NCBI GenBank assembly: GCA_017882205.1
Contig: JADGPY010000278.1
Span: forward strand, 1-9,016
From: Chitinophagaceae bacterium
GTDB lineage: Bacteria > Bacteroidota > Bacteroidia > Chitinophagales > Chitinophagaceae
Direction of reading: 5' to 3'
DNA length: 9,016 nucleotides
Of the stretch, positions 1-6,518 are shown one piece after another (positions within the stretch are counted from its first letter, which is position 1; each line of letters opens with the position of its first letter). The notes beneath the pieces were generated by a model. That model had not been told where the DNA came from and searched no databases. It saw nothing but the letters and a program-made list of their open reading frames with translations. The translations under genes and the position numbers were made by a program.

Positions 1-369
1 GAAGGAGTTACTATTAGTGTTGAGACTTTTTATCAACCTGACTACAGCAATATAGTTGATAGCGAATTCATGTTCGCTTACCGCATTACAATCGAAAATA
101 ACAATAGCTTTTCAATCAGGTTACTCAGGCGTCACTGGTTTATTTTTGACAGTAATAATACCCATCGTGAAGTTGAGGGGGAAGGGGTTATCGGAATTCA
201 ACCACAAATTAGCCCGGGTGATAAATATCAGTACATCAGCGGTTGTAATCTTCGCACTGAAATGGGCAGGATGTATGGCACTTATGTCATGGAGAACATA
301 AATAATAGTAAAACTTTTTCTGTTAATATTCCTGCATTTGAAATGATTGTTCCTTTTAAATTGAATTAG
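1..369 (+). CDS. apaG: ApaG-domain protein, 5' end cut by window edge
   Basis: The reading frame is open from base 1 and ends at TAG 367-369, giving 122 residues. ApaG proteins are usually about 125-130 residues, so only a few N-terminal residues should be missing. Family features are visible: an early EGVTISVETFY strand, then FAYRITIENNN, LLRRHWFIFD, a GxGVIGxQPxISPGDKYQYISG stretch and a C-terminal MYGTYVMEN segment, all typical of the FN3-like beta-sandwich ApaG fold. ApaG was named from the E. coli ksgA-apaG-apaH region and linked to Co2+/Mg2+ resistance; its biochemical role is not settled. The next gene converges on it after 16 bases. An in-frame ATG at 70 would cut the fold in half, so it is not the start. 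Confidence 0.93.
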   Translation, partial: EGVTISVETFYQPDYSNIVDSEFMFAYRITIENNNSFSIRLLRRHWFIFDSNNTHREVEGEGVIGIQPQISPGDKYQYISGCNLRTEMGRMYGTYVMENINNSKTFSVNIPAFEMIVPFKLN

Positions 370-385
370 AACTTAGAACTGGTTT

Positions 386-1393
386 TTAAGGCTTATACCG
401 GGAGGTGGCATAGATGTCCCTTGCATCCATTTCCATGAGTTCCTGTAAAGTAACATTTGGGTTTTTGCTCATATATTTCTTTACAATCTGCCAGCCGGCA
501 AAAGAACCAATATTGCCAGGCGAATCATCTCCCAACTCCTGGGTTTTAGGACTATCACCAATATAGTTTTTCACAATGTTTTGATCAGAATTATTTAATA
601 GATCGTTGGTAAGAAAAAAGTCCCAGATCACTGCTTCGTTCTTATAGCAATAGGCTAATTGTTTTTCAGTATAACCGATCTTCATATAATCACTTATGTA
701 GGGCAGAAATTTATCCATAAGATAAAGACGCTTTCCTTTTTCAACCATTTGTTCTATTAAGGCCTTGCCAGTGCTCTTATCAGGGTAAAGGTCATCGATT
801 ATATTTTTAATGCAATTAACAGGGATATATGCCGGCTCAAATTTTTCAGTGATGTATTCAGGGAAGAGATCATGAGCGATATCAGATTTGTAAAAAGAAA
901 AGTTTTTTCCCATATGCAGTTGGAGTCCGACAGCCAATGCATCCGAAGTAAGAACGTCGCTATATCCATCAAAAGGTCCGATAAAGGTGATGATTTTTAC
1001 AGGTGTTTTATAATTTGGAAAATAATATTTTACAAATTGGAGGCCTTTCCTGATATCTTTTGACACTGGTTCAAAATCCGGGTATAGTTTATCCGCACTA
1101 TCTTTTACAAAACGATAATCGCGGATGAACAAGTAAACATATTTTGTAACACTATCCGGTGAGCTTTTACTTGTAAAACCAAGGATCTGGTTCATGAAAT
1201 CATTAATAAAGTTGGGATAAGTGATCCTTAGGCGTTCCATCTCCAGTAATATTTTAGTGGTATCCATGGAAAAGAAATCTTTTTCAAAACGCTGTACCTT
1301 CAGGTCGATCTTTATATTTGAAACATCCGGAATGTCGTTATGATGGCATGCCAATAGAGCTATTGTAAATATCAGGGATAAGTATTTCTTCAT
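386..1393 (-). CDS. gldB: GldB-type gliding motility lipoprotein
   Basis: This 335-residue protein begins with a lipoprotein signal: MKK, a hydrophobic stretch, and a lipobox LLAC with the lipidated cysteine at residue 16. The following HHNDIPD lacks an obvious acidic surface-export signal. The body matches my recollection of GldB: the early LKVQRFEKDFF segment, the LQLHMGKNF region near 158-166, and a C-terminal SPGNIGSFAGWQIVKKYM block at 291-308. GldB is required for gliding in Flavobacterium johnsoniae, but homologues also occur in non-gliding Bacteroidetes, so motility cannot be inferred from it alone. It is divergent from nadE; gldC, the usual partner in flavobacteria, is not in the window. 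The ATG at 1393 is chosen because it gives a complete signal peptide. Confidence 0.88.
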   Translation of the reverse strand: MKKYLSLIFTIALLACHHNDIPDVSNIKIDLKVQRFEKDFFSMDTTKILLEMERLRITYPNFINDFMNQILGFTSKSSPDSVTKYVYLFIRDYRFVKDSADKLYPDFEPVSKDIRKGLQFVKYYFPNYKTPVKIITFIGPFDGYSDVLTSDALAVGLQLHMGKNFSFYKSDIAHDLFPEYITEKFEPAYIPVNCIKNIIDDLYPDKSTGKALIEQMVEKGKRLYLMDKFLPYISDYMKIGYTEKQLAYCYKNEAVIWDFFLTNDLLNNSDQNIVKNYIGDSPKTQELGDDSPGNIGSFAGWQIVKKYMSKNPNVTLQELMEMDARDIYATSRYKP

Positions 1394-1397
1394 TTTG

Positions 1398-1405
1398 TAA
1401 AGTTA
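1398..1405 (-). promoter_or_regulatory. -7-like element of the gldB promoter
   Basis: On the minus strand this reads TAACTTTA, five of six fixed positions of the Bacteroidetes -7 consensus TAnnTTTG. Only four bases separate it from the gldB ATG, so the transcript would begin at or beside the start codon. No good -33 TTG is seen at the expected distance. Confidence 0.4.
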
Positions 1406-1451
1406 ATAGAAGGCTAAACAATTCCTTAAATTCCGTTCAATCTCTATTCGT

Positions 1452-1459
1452 TAATTTTG
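1452..1459 (+). promoter_or_regulatory. -7 element of the nadE promoter
   Basis: TAATTTTG is an exact match to the Bacteroidetes -7 consensus TAnnTTTG. It lies four bases before the nadE ATG, which predicts a leaderless or nearly leaderless mRNA. The upstream half-site is weak (TTCCG around 1431), so the call rests on the -7 match and its position in a divergent intergenic region. Confidence 0.5.
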
Positions 1460-1463
1460 TACA

Positions 1464-3146
1464 ATGAAAATTTTTCTTGCACAGCAAAATTATCACATCG
1501 GCAATTTTGAAAACAATACCCTTAAAATAATAAATGCCATAAAAGAAGCCAAGGCCCAAAATGCAGACCTTATTGTATTTAGTGAGCTCTGCATTTGCGG
1601 TTATCCCCCCAGAGATTTTGTTGAGTTCGATGATTTTATTAACCGATGTTACGCTGCTATAGACAAAATAAAAGAATATGCTGATACAATTGGAGTGCTG
1701 GTGGGTGCCCCGGATCGGAACCTGGCAAGGAATGGAAAAGATCTTTTTAATGGAGCGTATTTCCTTTACGATAAAGAGATAAAGGCGGTGCAACATAAAA
1801 CATGTTTGCCTACATACGATGTATTTGATGAATACCGCTATTTTGAGCCAGCTTTTAATTGGCAGGTTGTGGAATTTAAAGGAAGAAAAATTGCTATCAC
1901 TATCTGTGAGGACATATGGAATCTTGGCGACAACCCATTATATCGTATCTGTCCTATGGATATATTGATGCAACAACAGCCTGATGTGATGATCAATCTT
2001 TCAGCTTCTCCATTTGATTATACTCACGACGAAGATCGTAAAGCAACCATCAAATCAAATGTGATCAAGTATAAATTGCCGTTATTTTATTGTAATGCAG
2101 TTGGAAGTCAAACCGAGGTTGTATTTGATGGCAGTTCACTCATTTTTGATCGTGATGGCAATCTTTGTAAGGAGTTCCCGAAGTTTAAGGAGCATTTAGA
2201 GGGTATTGTTTTGAATGATGATGGAACAATTGATTCGCCGGTTATTGAGCCCAGGGAAATGGTGCCAGATCAATTATTAGAACCCCTCCAACTTAGTGAA
2301 ACCCTAAACATTGCTCAAATTCATGATGCCATCATTTTAGGCATTCGTGATTACTTTACAAAGATGGGTTTTACAAAAGCCATCGTGGGAAGTAGCGGAG
2401 GAATTGATAGCGCAGTAACATTAGCACTTGCCTGTAAAGCGCTTGGAAAGGAAAATGTGAGAGCCATTCTACTGCCTTCAAAATATTCAACCACTCATTC
2501 TGTCAATGATGCTGAGAAACTGAGTAATACTTTAGGAAATCCGTATGATATCGTTGCAATCAAAAATATTTACGATTCATTTCTTAACACACTTAAACCA
2601 ATATTTAAAGATCTCCCTTTCAACATTGCTGAAGAAAATATTCAAAGTCGTATACGTGGAAATCTGTTGATGGCCATTGCCAATAAATTCGGATATATTT
2701 TACTCAATACGTCAAATAAAAGTGAGCTCGCTACTGGTTATGGAACCTTGTATGGTGACATGGCAGGAGGATTAGGTGTGCTGGGAGACTGTTATAAGTT
2801 ACAGATCTATGAATTAGCAAAATTCATCAACGCTGAAAAAGAGATCATACCTGAAAATGTTATTAGTAAGGCTCCTTCAGCAGAATTAAGACCTGATCAA
2901 AAAGACACTGATAGCCTCCCTGATTATGCAATACTGGATCGGGTTTTATATCAATATATTGAAAGGCGCCAGGGACCCGATCAAATCAAGGCGTTGGGTT
3001 TTGATCCGGCATTGGTTGATCGGATATTACGAATGGTGAATATGAATGAATATAAACGTAATCAGTTCTGTCCAATAATTCGCATATCACCAAAAGCATT
3101 CGGTGTTGGCCGAAGAGTACCGATAGTTGGCAAGTACCTCAGCTAG
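1464..3146 (+). CDS. nadE: Glutamine-dependent NAD+ synthetase
   Basis: This 560-residue two-domain enzyme makes NAD+ from deamido-NAD+ and ATP, taking ammonia from glutamine, as the last step of NAD synthesis. The N-terminal nitrilase-type glutaminase domain (about 1-260) shows the catalytic triad Glu41 (FSELCICGYP), Lys112 (QHKTCLPTYDVFDEYRYF) and Cys148 (ITICEDIW). The C-terminal synthetase domain (about 285-560) has the PP-loop SGGIDS at 311-316, ENIQSRIRG at 391-399, NTSNKSE at 415-421 and the SAELRPDQKDTDSLPDY loop at 472-488. Length and motifs fit the fused bacterial form that does not need a separate ammonia supply. The ATG at 1464 begins the expected beta-strand MKIFLAQQNY. It is divergent from gldB and overlaps the next gene by four bases, stop to stop. 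Confidence 0.97.
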   Translation: MKIFLAQQNYHIGNFENNTLKIINAIKEAKAQNADLIVFSELCICGYPPRDFVEFDDFINRCYAAIDKIKEYADTIGVLVGAPDRNLARNGKDLFNGAYFLYDKEIKAVQHKTCLPTYDVFDEYRYFEPAFNWQVVEFKGRKIAITICEDIWNLGDNPLYRICPMDILMQQQPDVMINLSASPFDYTHDEDRKATIKSNVIKYKLPLFYCNAVGSQTEVVFDGSSLIFDRDGNLCKEFPKFKEHLEGIVLNDDGTIDSPVIEPREMVPDQLLEPLQLSETLNIAQIHDAIILGIRDYFTKMGFTKAIVGSSGGIDSAVTLALACKALGKENVRAILLPSKYSTTHSVNDAEKLSNTLGNPYDIVAIKNIYDSFLNTLKPIFKDLPFNIAEENIQSRIRGNLLMAIANKFGYILLNTSNKSELATGYGTLYGDMAGGLGVLGDCYKLQIYELAKFINAEKEIIPENVISKAPSAELRPDQKDTDSLPDYAILDRVLYQYIERRQGPDQIKALGFDPALVDRILRMVNMNEYKRNQFCPIIRISPKAFGVGRRVPIVGKYLS

Positions 3147-3475
3147 ATGTTCACAACCTGCACAGCTGTCCCATAGCACAGTACTTCTGTTACACCATTC
3201 ATAACTTCATTGGCATCATAGCGAATATTGATGATCGCATTGGCACCTTTTTCATTAGCATGTTGTATCATATGCTCGAAGGCTTCCACCCTTGTTTTTT
3301 CACATAGTTCAACATAGATTGAGATCTTGCCGCCAAACAAGGTTTGAAAGCCGCCGGCAATATTCCCGAACAGGCTTCTGGATCTTACTGTAATGCCGCG
3401 CACAATACCCAGGTGCTTCGTTATCCGATATCCTTCCAGGGATGTGCTTGCTGTAATTAATTGCTGGTCTACCAT
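3143..3475 (-). CDS. ybjQ: YbjQ-family (UPF0145, heavy-metal-binding domain) protein
   Basis: The protein is 110 residues long from the ATG at 3475, with family signatures GIVRGITVRSRSLFGNI (23-39), GANAIINIRYDANEV (77-91) and EVLCYGTAV (97-105). YbjQ proteins form small alpha/beta oligomers and are often annotated as putative heavy-metal binding; the function is not established. The frame stays open upstream to an ATG at 3589, but the 38 extra residues are basic, unlike the family, and run through the divergent promoter region, so the shorter start is preferred. MVDQQLITAS fits the usual N-terminus. The gene is transcribed away from the moxR operon and ends in a CTAG shared with the nadE stop. 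Confidence 0.9.
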   Translation of the reverse strand: MVDQQLITASTSLEGYRITKHLGIVRGITVRSRSLFGNIAGGFQTLFGGKISIYVELCEKTRVEAFEHMIQHANEKGANAIINIRYDANEVMNGVTEVLCYGTAVQVVNI

Positions 3476-3477
3476 TT

Positions 3478-3507
3478 GTGTGAGTTTTATCGTTAAAATT
3501 AACACAC
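3478..3507. promoter_or_regulatory. Imperfect dyad in the ybjQ upstream region
   Basis: GTGTG (3478-3482) pairs with CACAC (3503-3507), and TTTTA (3485-3489) pairs with TAAAA (3494-3498), around a TCGT centre, with unpaired AG and TTAA between the arms. The dyad starts two bases upstream of the ybjQ ATG and covers its presumed -7 region, so it could be an operator. No regulator is identified. Confidence 0.3.
3494..3501 (-). promoter_or_regulatory. -7-like element for ybjQ
   Basis: On the minus strand this is TAATTTTA, five of six fixed positions of TAnnTTTG, 18 bases before the ybjQ start. No clear -33 TTG lies upstream, so the call is tentative. Confidence 0.3.
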
Positions 3508-3512
3508 TTTTT

Positions 3513-3541
3513 TTGTAGATGGTTGGATGGCAGTATTTTTG
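3513..3541 (+). promoter_or_regulatory. Promoter of the moxR-DUF58-bat operon
   Basis: A TTG at 3513-3515, at the end of a T run, is followed after 18 bases by TATTTTTG (3534-3541), an exact Bacteroidetes -7 match. Transcription would begin near 3547, leaving a leader of about 55 bases before the moxR ATG. A second, weaker possibility is TAAATATTG just before the ATG. Confidence 0.45.
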
Positions 3542-3601
3542 TTTATCCCTTGTTCGTATTTTGCAGACTTTGAGTCTAAATCCAGTCAATCTAAATATTG
3601 T

Positions 3602-4603
3602 ATGTTACAAACAGCCGAAGACATTCGATTACTAAATGAAAGGATCACCCATTCAGCAACTTTCATAGATAAGATTCATGACGAGATAGGAAAAGTGATT
3701 GTTGGTCAACATCATATGATAGAACGTTTGCTGATCGGACTTCTGAGCAGTGGCCATATCTTGTTGGAAGGTGTTCCCGGGCTGGCAAAAACATTATCTA
3801 TTAAATCCCTTGCACAGGTCATTAATGCAAGGTTCAGCAGGATTCAATTTACTCCGGATCTCTTACCTGCGGATGTAACCGGAACGATGATATACAACCA
3901 GCAAAAAAATGAATTTGTAGTTCGCAAAGGTCCCATTTTCGCCAATTTCATTCTTGCAGATGAAATTAATCGTGCTCCGGCAAAGGTGCAGAGTGCCTTA
4001 TTGGAAGCAATGCAGGAAAGACAAGTCACCATAGGGAATAGTTCATACTCTTTGGATGAGCCATTCCTGGTGCTGGCCACACAGAACCCAATTGAGCAGG
4101 AAGGTACTTATCCATTGCCCGAGGCACAGGTAGACAGATTTATGTTGAAAGTAGTGATTGACTATCCCTCGAAATCTGAAGAGCAGTTAATTATCAGGCA
4201 AAATGTACAGGGATTAAAAACAGAACCCCTAAAGCAGGTGGTTTCAACCCAGGAAATTCTCAACGCGCGTGAGTTAGTTAGGCATGTGTATATGGATGAA
4301 AAGGTTGAACATTATATTCTTGATATCGTATTTGCAACCCGGTATCCTGAAAAATACAATCTTCCTAAATTGAAGCCGTTGATTAGTTTTGGTGGTTCAC
4401 CAAGGGCGAGCATTAATCTTGCCTTCGCGGCAAAAGCATATGCATACCTGAATAAACGGGGGTACGTTGTGCCCGAAGATGTTAGAAATATTTGCAGGGA
4501 TGTTTTACGTCACAGGATTAGCCTTACATATGAAGCAGAAGCAGAAAATGTAAACGTTGAAATGATCATAGCAGAAATTATTAAAACAGTAAATGTACCC
4601 TAG
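3602..4603 (+). CDS. MoxR-family AAA+ ATPase
   Basis: The protein has 333 residues from the ATG at 3602. AAA+ features appear in order: Walker A GVPGLAKT (57-64), Walker B FILADEINRA (116-125), sensor 1 in LATQNPIEQEGTYPLPEAQ (158-176), DRF (178-180) and sensor 2 GSPRAS (265-270, Arg268). This is the standard MoxR layout. MoxR ATPases act in the cytosol as chaperone-like partners of VWA-domain proteins; here the DUF58 protein and BatA immediately downstream are the obvious partners. The frame extends upstream to an ATG at 3527, but those 25 residues are atypical and would place translation across the -7 element, so MLQTAEDIRL is preferred. It is the first gene of the operon. Confidence 0.93.
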   Translation: MLQTAEDIRLLNERITHSATFIDKIHDEIGKVIVGQHHMIERLLIGLLSSGHILLEGVPGLAKTLSIKSLAQVINARFSRIQFTPDLLPADVTGTMIYNQQKNEFVVRKGPIFANFILADEINRAPAKVQSALLEAMQERQVTIGNSSYSLDEPFLVLATQNPIEQEGTYPLPEAQVDRFMLKVVIDYPSKSEEQLIIRQNVQGLKTEPLKQVVSTQEILNARELVRHVYMDEKVEHYILDIVFATRYPEKYNLPKLKPLISFGGSPRASINLAFAAKAYAYLNKRGYVVPEDVRNICRDVLRHRISLTYEAEAENVNVEMIIAEIIKTVNVP

Positions 4604-4648
4604 GTAGTAATGAACTTTGCGCGATGAGCTCTTAGTAATAAGGTGACA

Positions 4649-5518
4649 ATGTTTACAACCGCCGAAATATTAAAAAAGGTCAAAGATCTTGAGATTACCA
4701 GTCGCAAGCTTACTACCCATATGTTTACTGGAGAATATCATTCTGCTTTCAAAGGCCGTGGAATGAGCTTTCGGGAGGTACGCGAATATTATGCCGGTGA
4801 TGACATTCGATTTATAGATTGGAATGTAAGCGCAAGATTCTCACATCCTTTTACTAAAGTTTTCGAGGAAGAAAGAGAACTGACTGTTATGTTACTTGTG
4901 GACGTGAGCGCGAGCGCTTTATTTGGCACTACAACCCAACGTAAAAAAGATATGATCACCGAGGTGGGAGCTGTACTCACCTTCAGTGCTATAAATAATA
5001 ATGATAAGGTTGGGGTAATCTTTTTTAGTGATAAAGTTGAACTTTACATTCCTCCTAAAAAAGGGAAACAACATGCACTCTATATAGTACGGCAATTGCT
5101 AACGTCAACTCCTAAACGGAACGCGACGAATATTTCTGAAGCCATTAAGTTTTTCAATAAAGCAGCTAAACAAAAAAGCATTGCATTTATTATGAGTGAT
5201 TTCATTGATGAAGATTATAGTGATGACTTACGGGTGATTGGCAACCGCCATGATGTGATAGGACTAAATGTATATGATAAAATGGATATGCAATTACCGG
5301 AAATTGGAATGCTTCAGGTCCAGGACCTGGAAACGGGCAAATCGAAATGGCTCGATACCAATAATGCAATGGTACGATACAATTACCATCAGCATTTTAT
5401 GGATCAAACGAATTTTTGCAAAAATATTTTCCGAAAGGCAGGAGCCGAACTTTTGCATATTCGGACAGATGAGGACTATGTAAAGATCTTACAACAATTT
5501 TTTATCAGACGAAAATGA
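4649..5518 (+). CDS. DUF58 protein with degenerate VWA fold
   Basis: The protein has 289 residues. The DUF58 signature is clear: GRGMSFREVREYYAGDD followed by IRFIDWN (37-59). A VWA-like domain follows with the MIDAS motif DVSAS at 85-89, a candidate Thr160 in NATNISEA, and MSDF at 182-185. No signal peptide or membrane span is seen, so it is probably cytosolic, next to the MoxR ATPase. DUF58 proteins almost always sit beside MoxR genes. A GTG at 4643 would add two residues, but it lies inside AAGGTG (4640-4645), which could serve as the ribosome site for the ATG at 4649; that start is preferred. The gap from moxR is 45 bases. The stop overlaps an ATG as ATGA at 5515-5518. Confidence 0.93.
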   Translation: MFTTAEILKKVKDLEITSRKLTTHMFTGEYHSAFKGRGMSFREVREYYAGDDIRFIDWNVSARFSHPFTKVFEEERELTVMLLVDVSASALFGTTTQRKKDMITEVGAVLTFSAINNNDKVGVIFFSDKVELYIPPKKGKQHALYIVRQLLTSTPKRNATNISEAIKFFNKAAKQKSIAFIMSDFIDEDYSDDLRVIGNRHDVIGLNVYDKMDMQLPEIGMLQVQDLETGKSKWLDTNNAMVRYNYHQHFMDQTNFCKNIFRKAGAELLHIRTDEDYVKILQQFFIRRK

Positions 5519-5568
5519 ATGCCATTTGGCATGTAAGGTTTATGAATGCCGTTAGGCATTTAATGTCG
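5515..5568. repeat. Two-unit 27-base tandem repeat with palindromes
   Basis: ATGAATGCC recurs at 5515-5523 and 5542-5550, and GGCAT at 5528-5532 and 5555-5559, both exactly 27 bases apart. Unit 1 holds the palindrome ATGCCA-TT-TGGCAT (5519-5532). Unit 2 holds AATGCC-GTTA-GGCATT (5545-5560). GTCGGTAGAA follows unit 2 at 5565-5574. This fills most of the spacer between the DUF58 and BatD-like genes. It could fold into two short RNA hairpins or be a fragment of a small dispersed palindromic repeat. Confidence 0.75.
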
Positions 5569-5586
5569 GTAGAATTAAATCTATGA
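5515..5586 (+). CDS. Possible 23-codon bridging micro-ORF
   Basis: An ATG at 5515 overlaps the DUF58 stop as ATGA. The frame then runs open for 23 codons to a TGA at 5584-5586, which overlaps the ATG of the next gene, again as ATGA. The first nine codons (MNAIWHVRF) and the next nine (MNAVRHLMS) are an imperfect repeat because the DNA is a 27-base tandem repeat. It may be a true translational-coupling peptide. It may equally be chance openness of a non-coding palindromic repeat. No Shine-Dalgarno site is obvious, so initiation would depend on ribosomes finishing the DUF58 gene. Confidence 0.25.
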   Translation: MNAIWHVRFMNAVRHLMSVELNL

Positions 5587-6518
5587 AAGGAATAAAATGT
5601 TCTTTATTGTTATTGATATTGGTTTCATTCTCCGGTATTCTAAATGCGCAAACTGTTTTAACCAGCACCGATAAGAAAAACATATTAATTGGTGAACAGT
5701 TCCAGTATAAAGTTGAGGCTACATATCCTGAAAACAGGTACTCCATACAGGGGTTCAATGTTCCTGATAGTTTTTCTCATTTTGAAGTAATAAACCGTGG
5801 GAAACCCGATTCCTCAATTAACAATGGAATGATCACCTGGGTGCAGGTGATAACGCTCACGAGTTTTGATTCAGGCATCAATGTAATCCCTTCCTTTACG
5901 ATCAATTTTTACCCGATCACAAATGATACTGCCACCAGTTTGGGAACGGACACCTTACCAATTATGGTTTCATATTCCCCTCTTGATAGTACAAAAACAT
6001 TCCATGATATAAAAACGATCATCGGTGTAAAAGACGAATGGCCATTGTGGAAGTGGATTGCTGCAGGAATTTGTTTGTTGTTGTTGATTGGCCTGATAAT
6101 ATTCCTGGTTCGTTATTTAAGAAAGAAGAAATCAGTGAGTGATGCGTTTTCTTCCAGATTGACACCTTTTGATGAAGCGATGAAGTCATTGCAACAGTTA
6201 ATAGAAGAAAGGTTGTTGGAAAATAATGATGTAAAACAATTCCATACAAGGCTTTCTGACATATTCAGGCGATACATTTCCAGGAAAACCAACACAAACT
6301 TATTGAATCAAACCTCGGCAGAGATTTTATTGTTGTTACAAGAAAACAGGCTTAGTAAAGAGAATGTTTCACAAGTGGCGAGTGCATTACGAATGAGTGA
6401 TGCCGTAAAATTCGCAAAATATCATCCTCCTGTAGTAGAAAGTGAAGCTGGTTTTCAGAGTATTCAACAAGTTATAAAACAAATTAATGAACCATCAACC
6501 ATCGAAAATAGCAAGTGA
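5583..6518 (+). CDS. BatD-like secreted/membrane protein of the Bat cluster
   Basis: This 311-residue protein has a signal peptide (MKGIKCSLLLLILVSFSGIL, cleavage likely after Ala22 before Gln23). An extracytoplasmic region of about 130 residues follows that resembles the first Ig-like part of BatD (STDKKNILIGEQFQYKVEATYP). There is one membrane span at about 157-178 and a basic stop (RYLRKKK). The cytosolic tail of about 130 residues is helical and rich in Leu, Glu and Gln. The gene sits between the DUF58 gene and batA, where Bacteroidetes Bat clusters often carry such a protein of unknown function. It is much shorter than full BatD. Its TGA overlaps the GTG start of batA as GTGA, indicating translational coupling. 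The exact family is uncertain; topology and context are well supported. Confidence 0.8.
   Translation: MKGIKCSLLLLILVSFSGILNAQTVLTSTDKKNILIGEQFQYKVEATYPENRYSIQGFNVPDSFSHFEVINRGKPDSSINNGMITWVQVITLTSFDSGINVIPSFTINFYPITNDTATSLGTDTLPIMVSYSPLDSTKTFHDIKTIIGVKDEWPLWKWIAAGICLLLLIGLIIFLVRYLRKKKSVSDAFSSRLTPFDEAMKSLQQLIEERLLENNDVKQFHTRLSDIFRRYISRKTNTNLLNQTSAEILLLLQENRLSKENVSQVASALRMSDAVKFAKYHPPVVESEAGFQSIQQVIKQINEPSTIENSK

Noticed and set aside
56..301. 81-residue open frame overlapping apaG
   Set aside because: It is an out-of-frame shadow of a well-supported apaG frame and resembles no known protein.
366..379. Tandem TTAGAAC TTAGAAC at the apaG stop
   Set aside because: Only two short copies in a 16-base gap; no hairpin followed by a T run, so not called as a terminator or regulatory repeat.
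1437..1796. 119-residue antisense frame at the start of nadE
   Set aside because: It is opposite the catalytic glutaminase region, and its composition looks like a translated reverse complement.
3476..3589. N-terminal extension of YbjQ to an ATG at 3589
   Set aside because: The extra residues are basic and unlike the family, and run through the promoter of the divergent operon.
3527..3601. N-terminal extension of MoxR to an ATG at 3527
   Set aside because: It would start before the exact -7 match and adds residues atypical for MoxR proteins.
4591..4648. Possible terminator or promoter between moxR and the DUF58 gene
   Set aside because: Only a 4-base inverted repeat (TACC/GGTA) around the moxR stop is present, with no T run and no good TAnnTTTG element; operon continuation is simpler.
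5315..5329. Perfect palindrome CAGGTCC-A-GGACCTG
   Set aside because: It lies within the DUF58 coding sequence and encodes ordinary residues; no repeat elsewhere in the window was seen.
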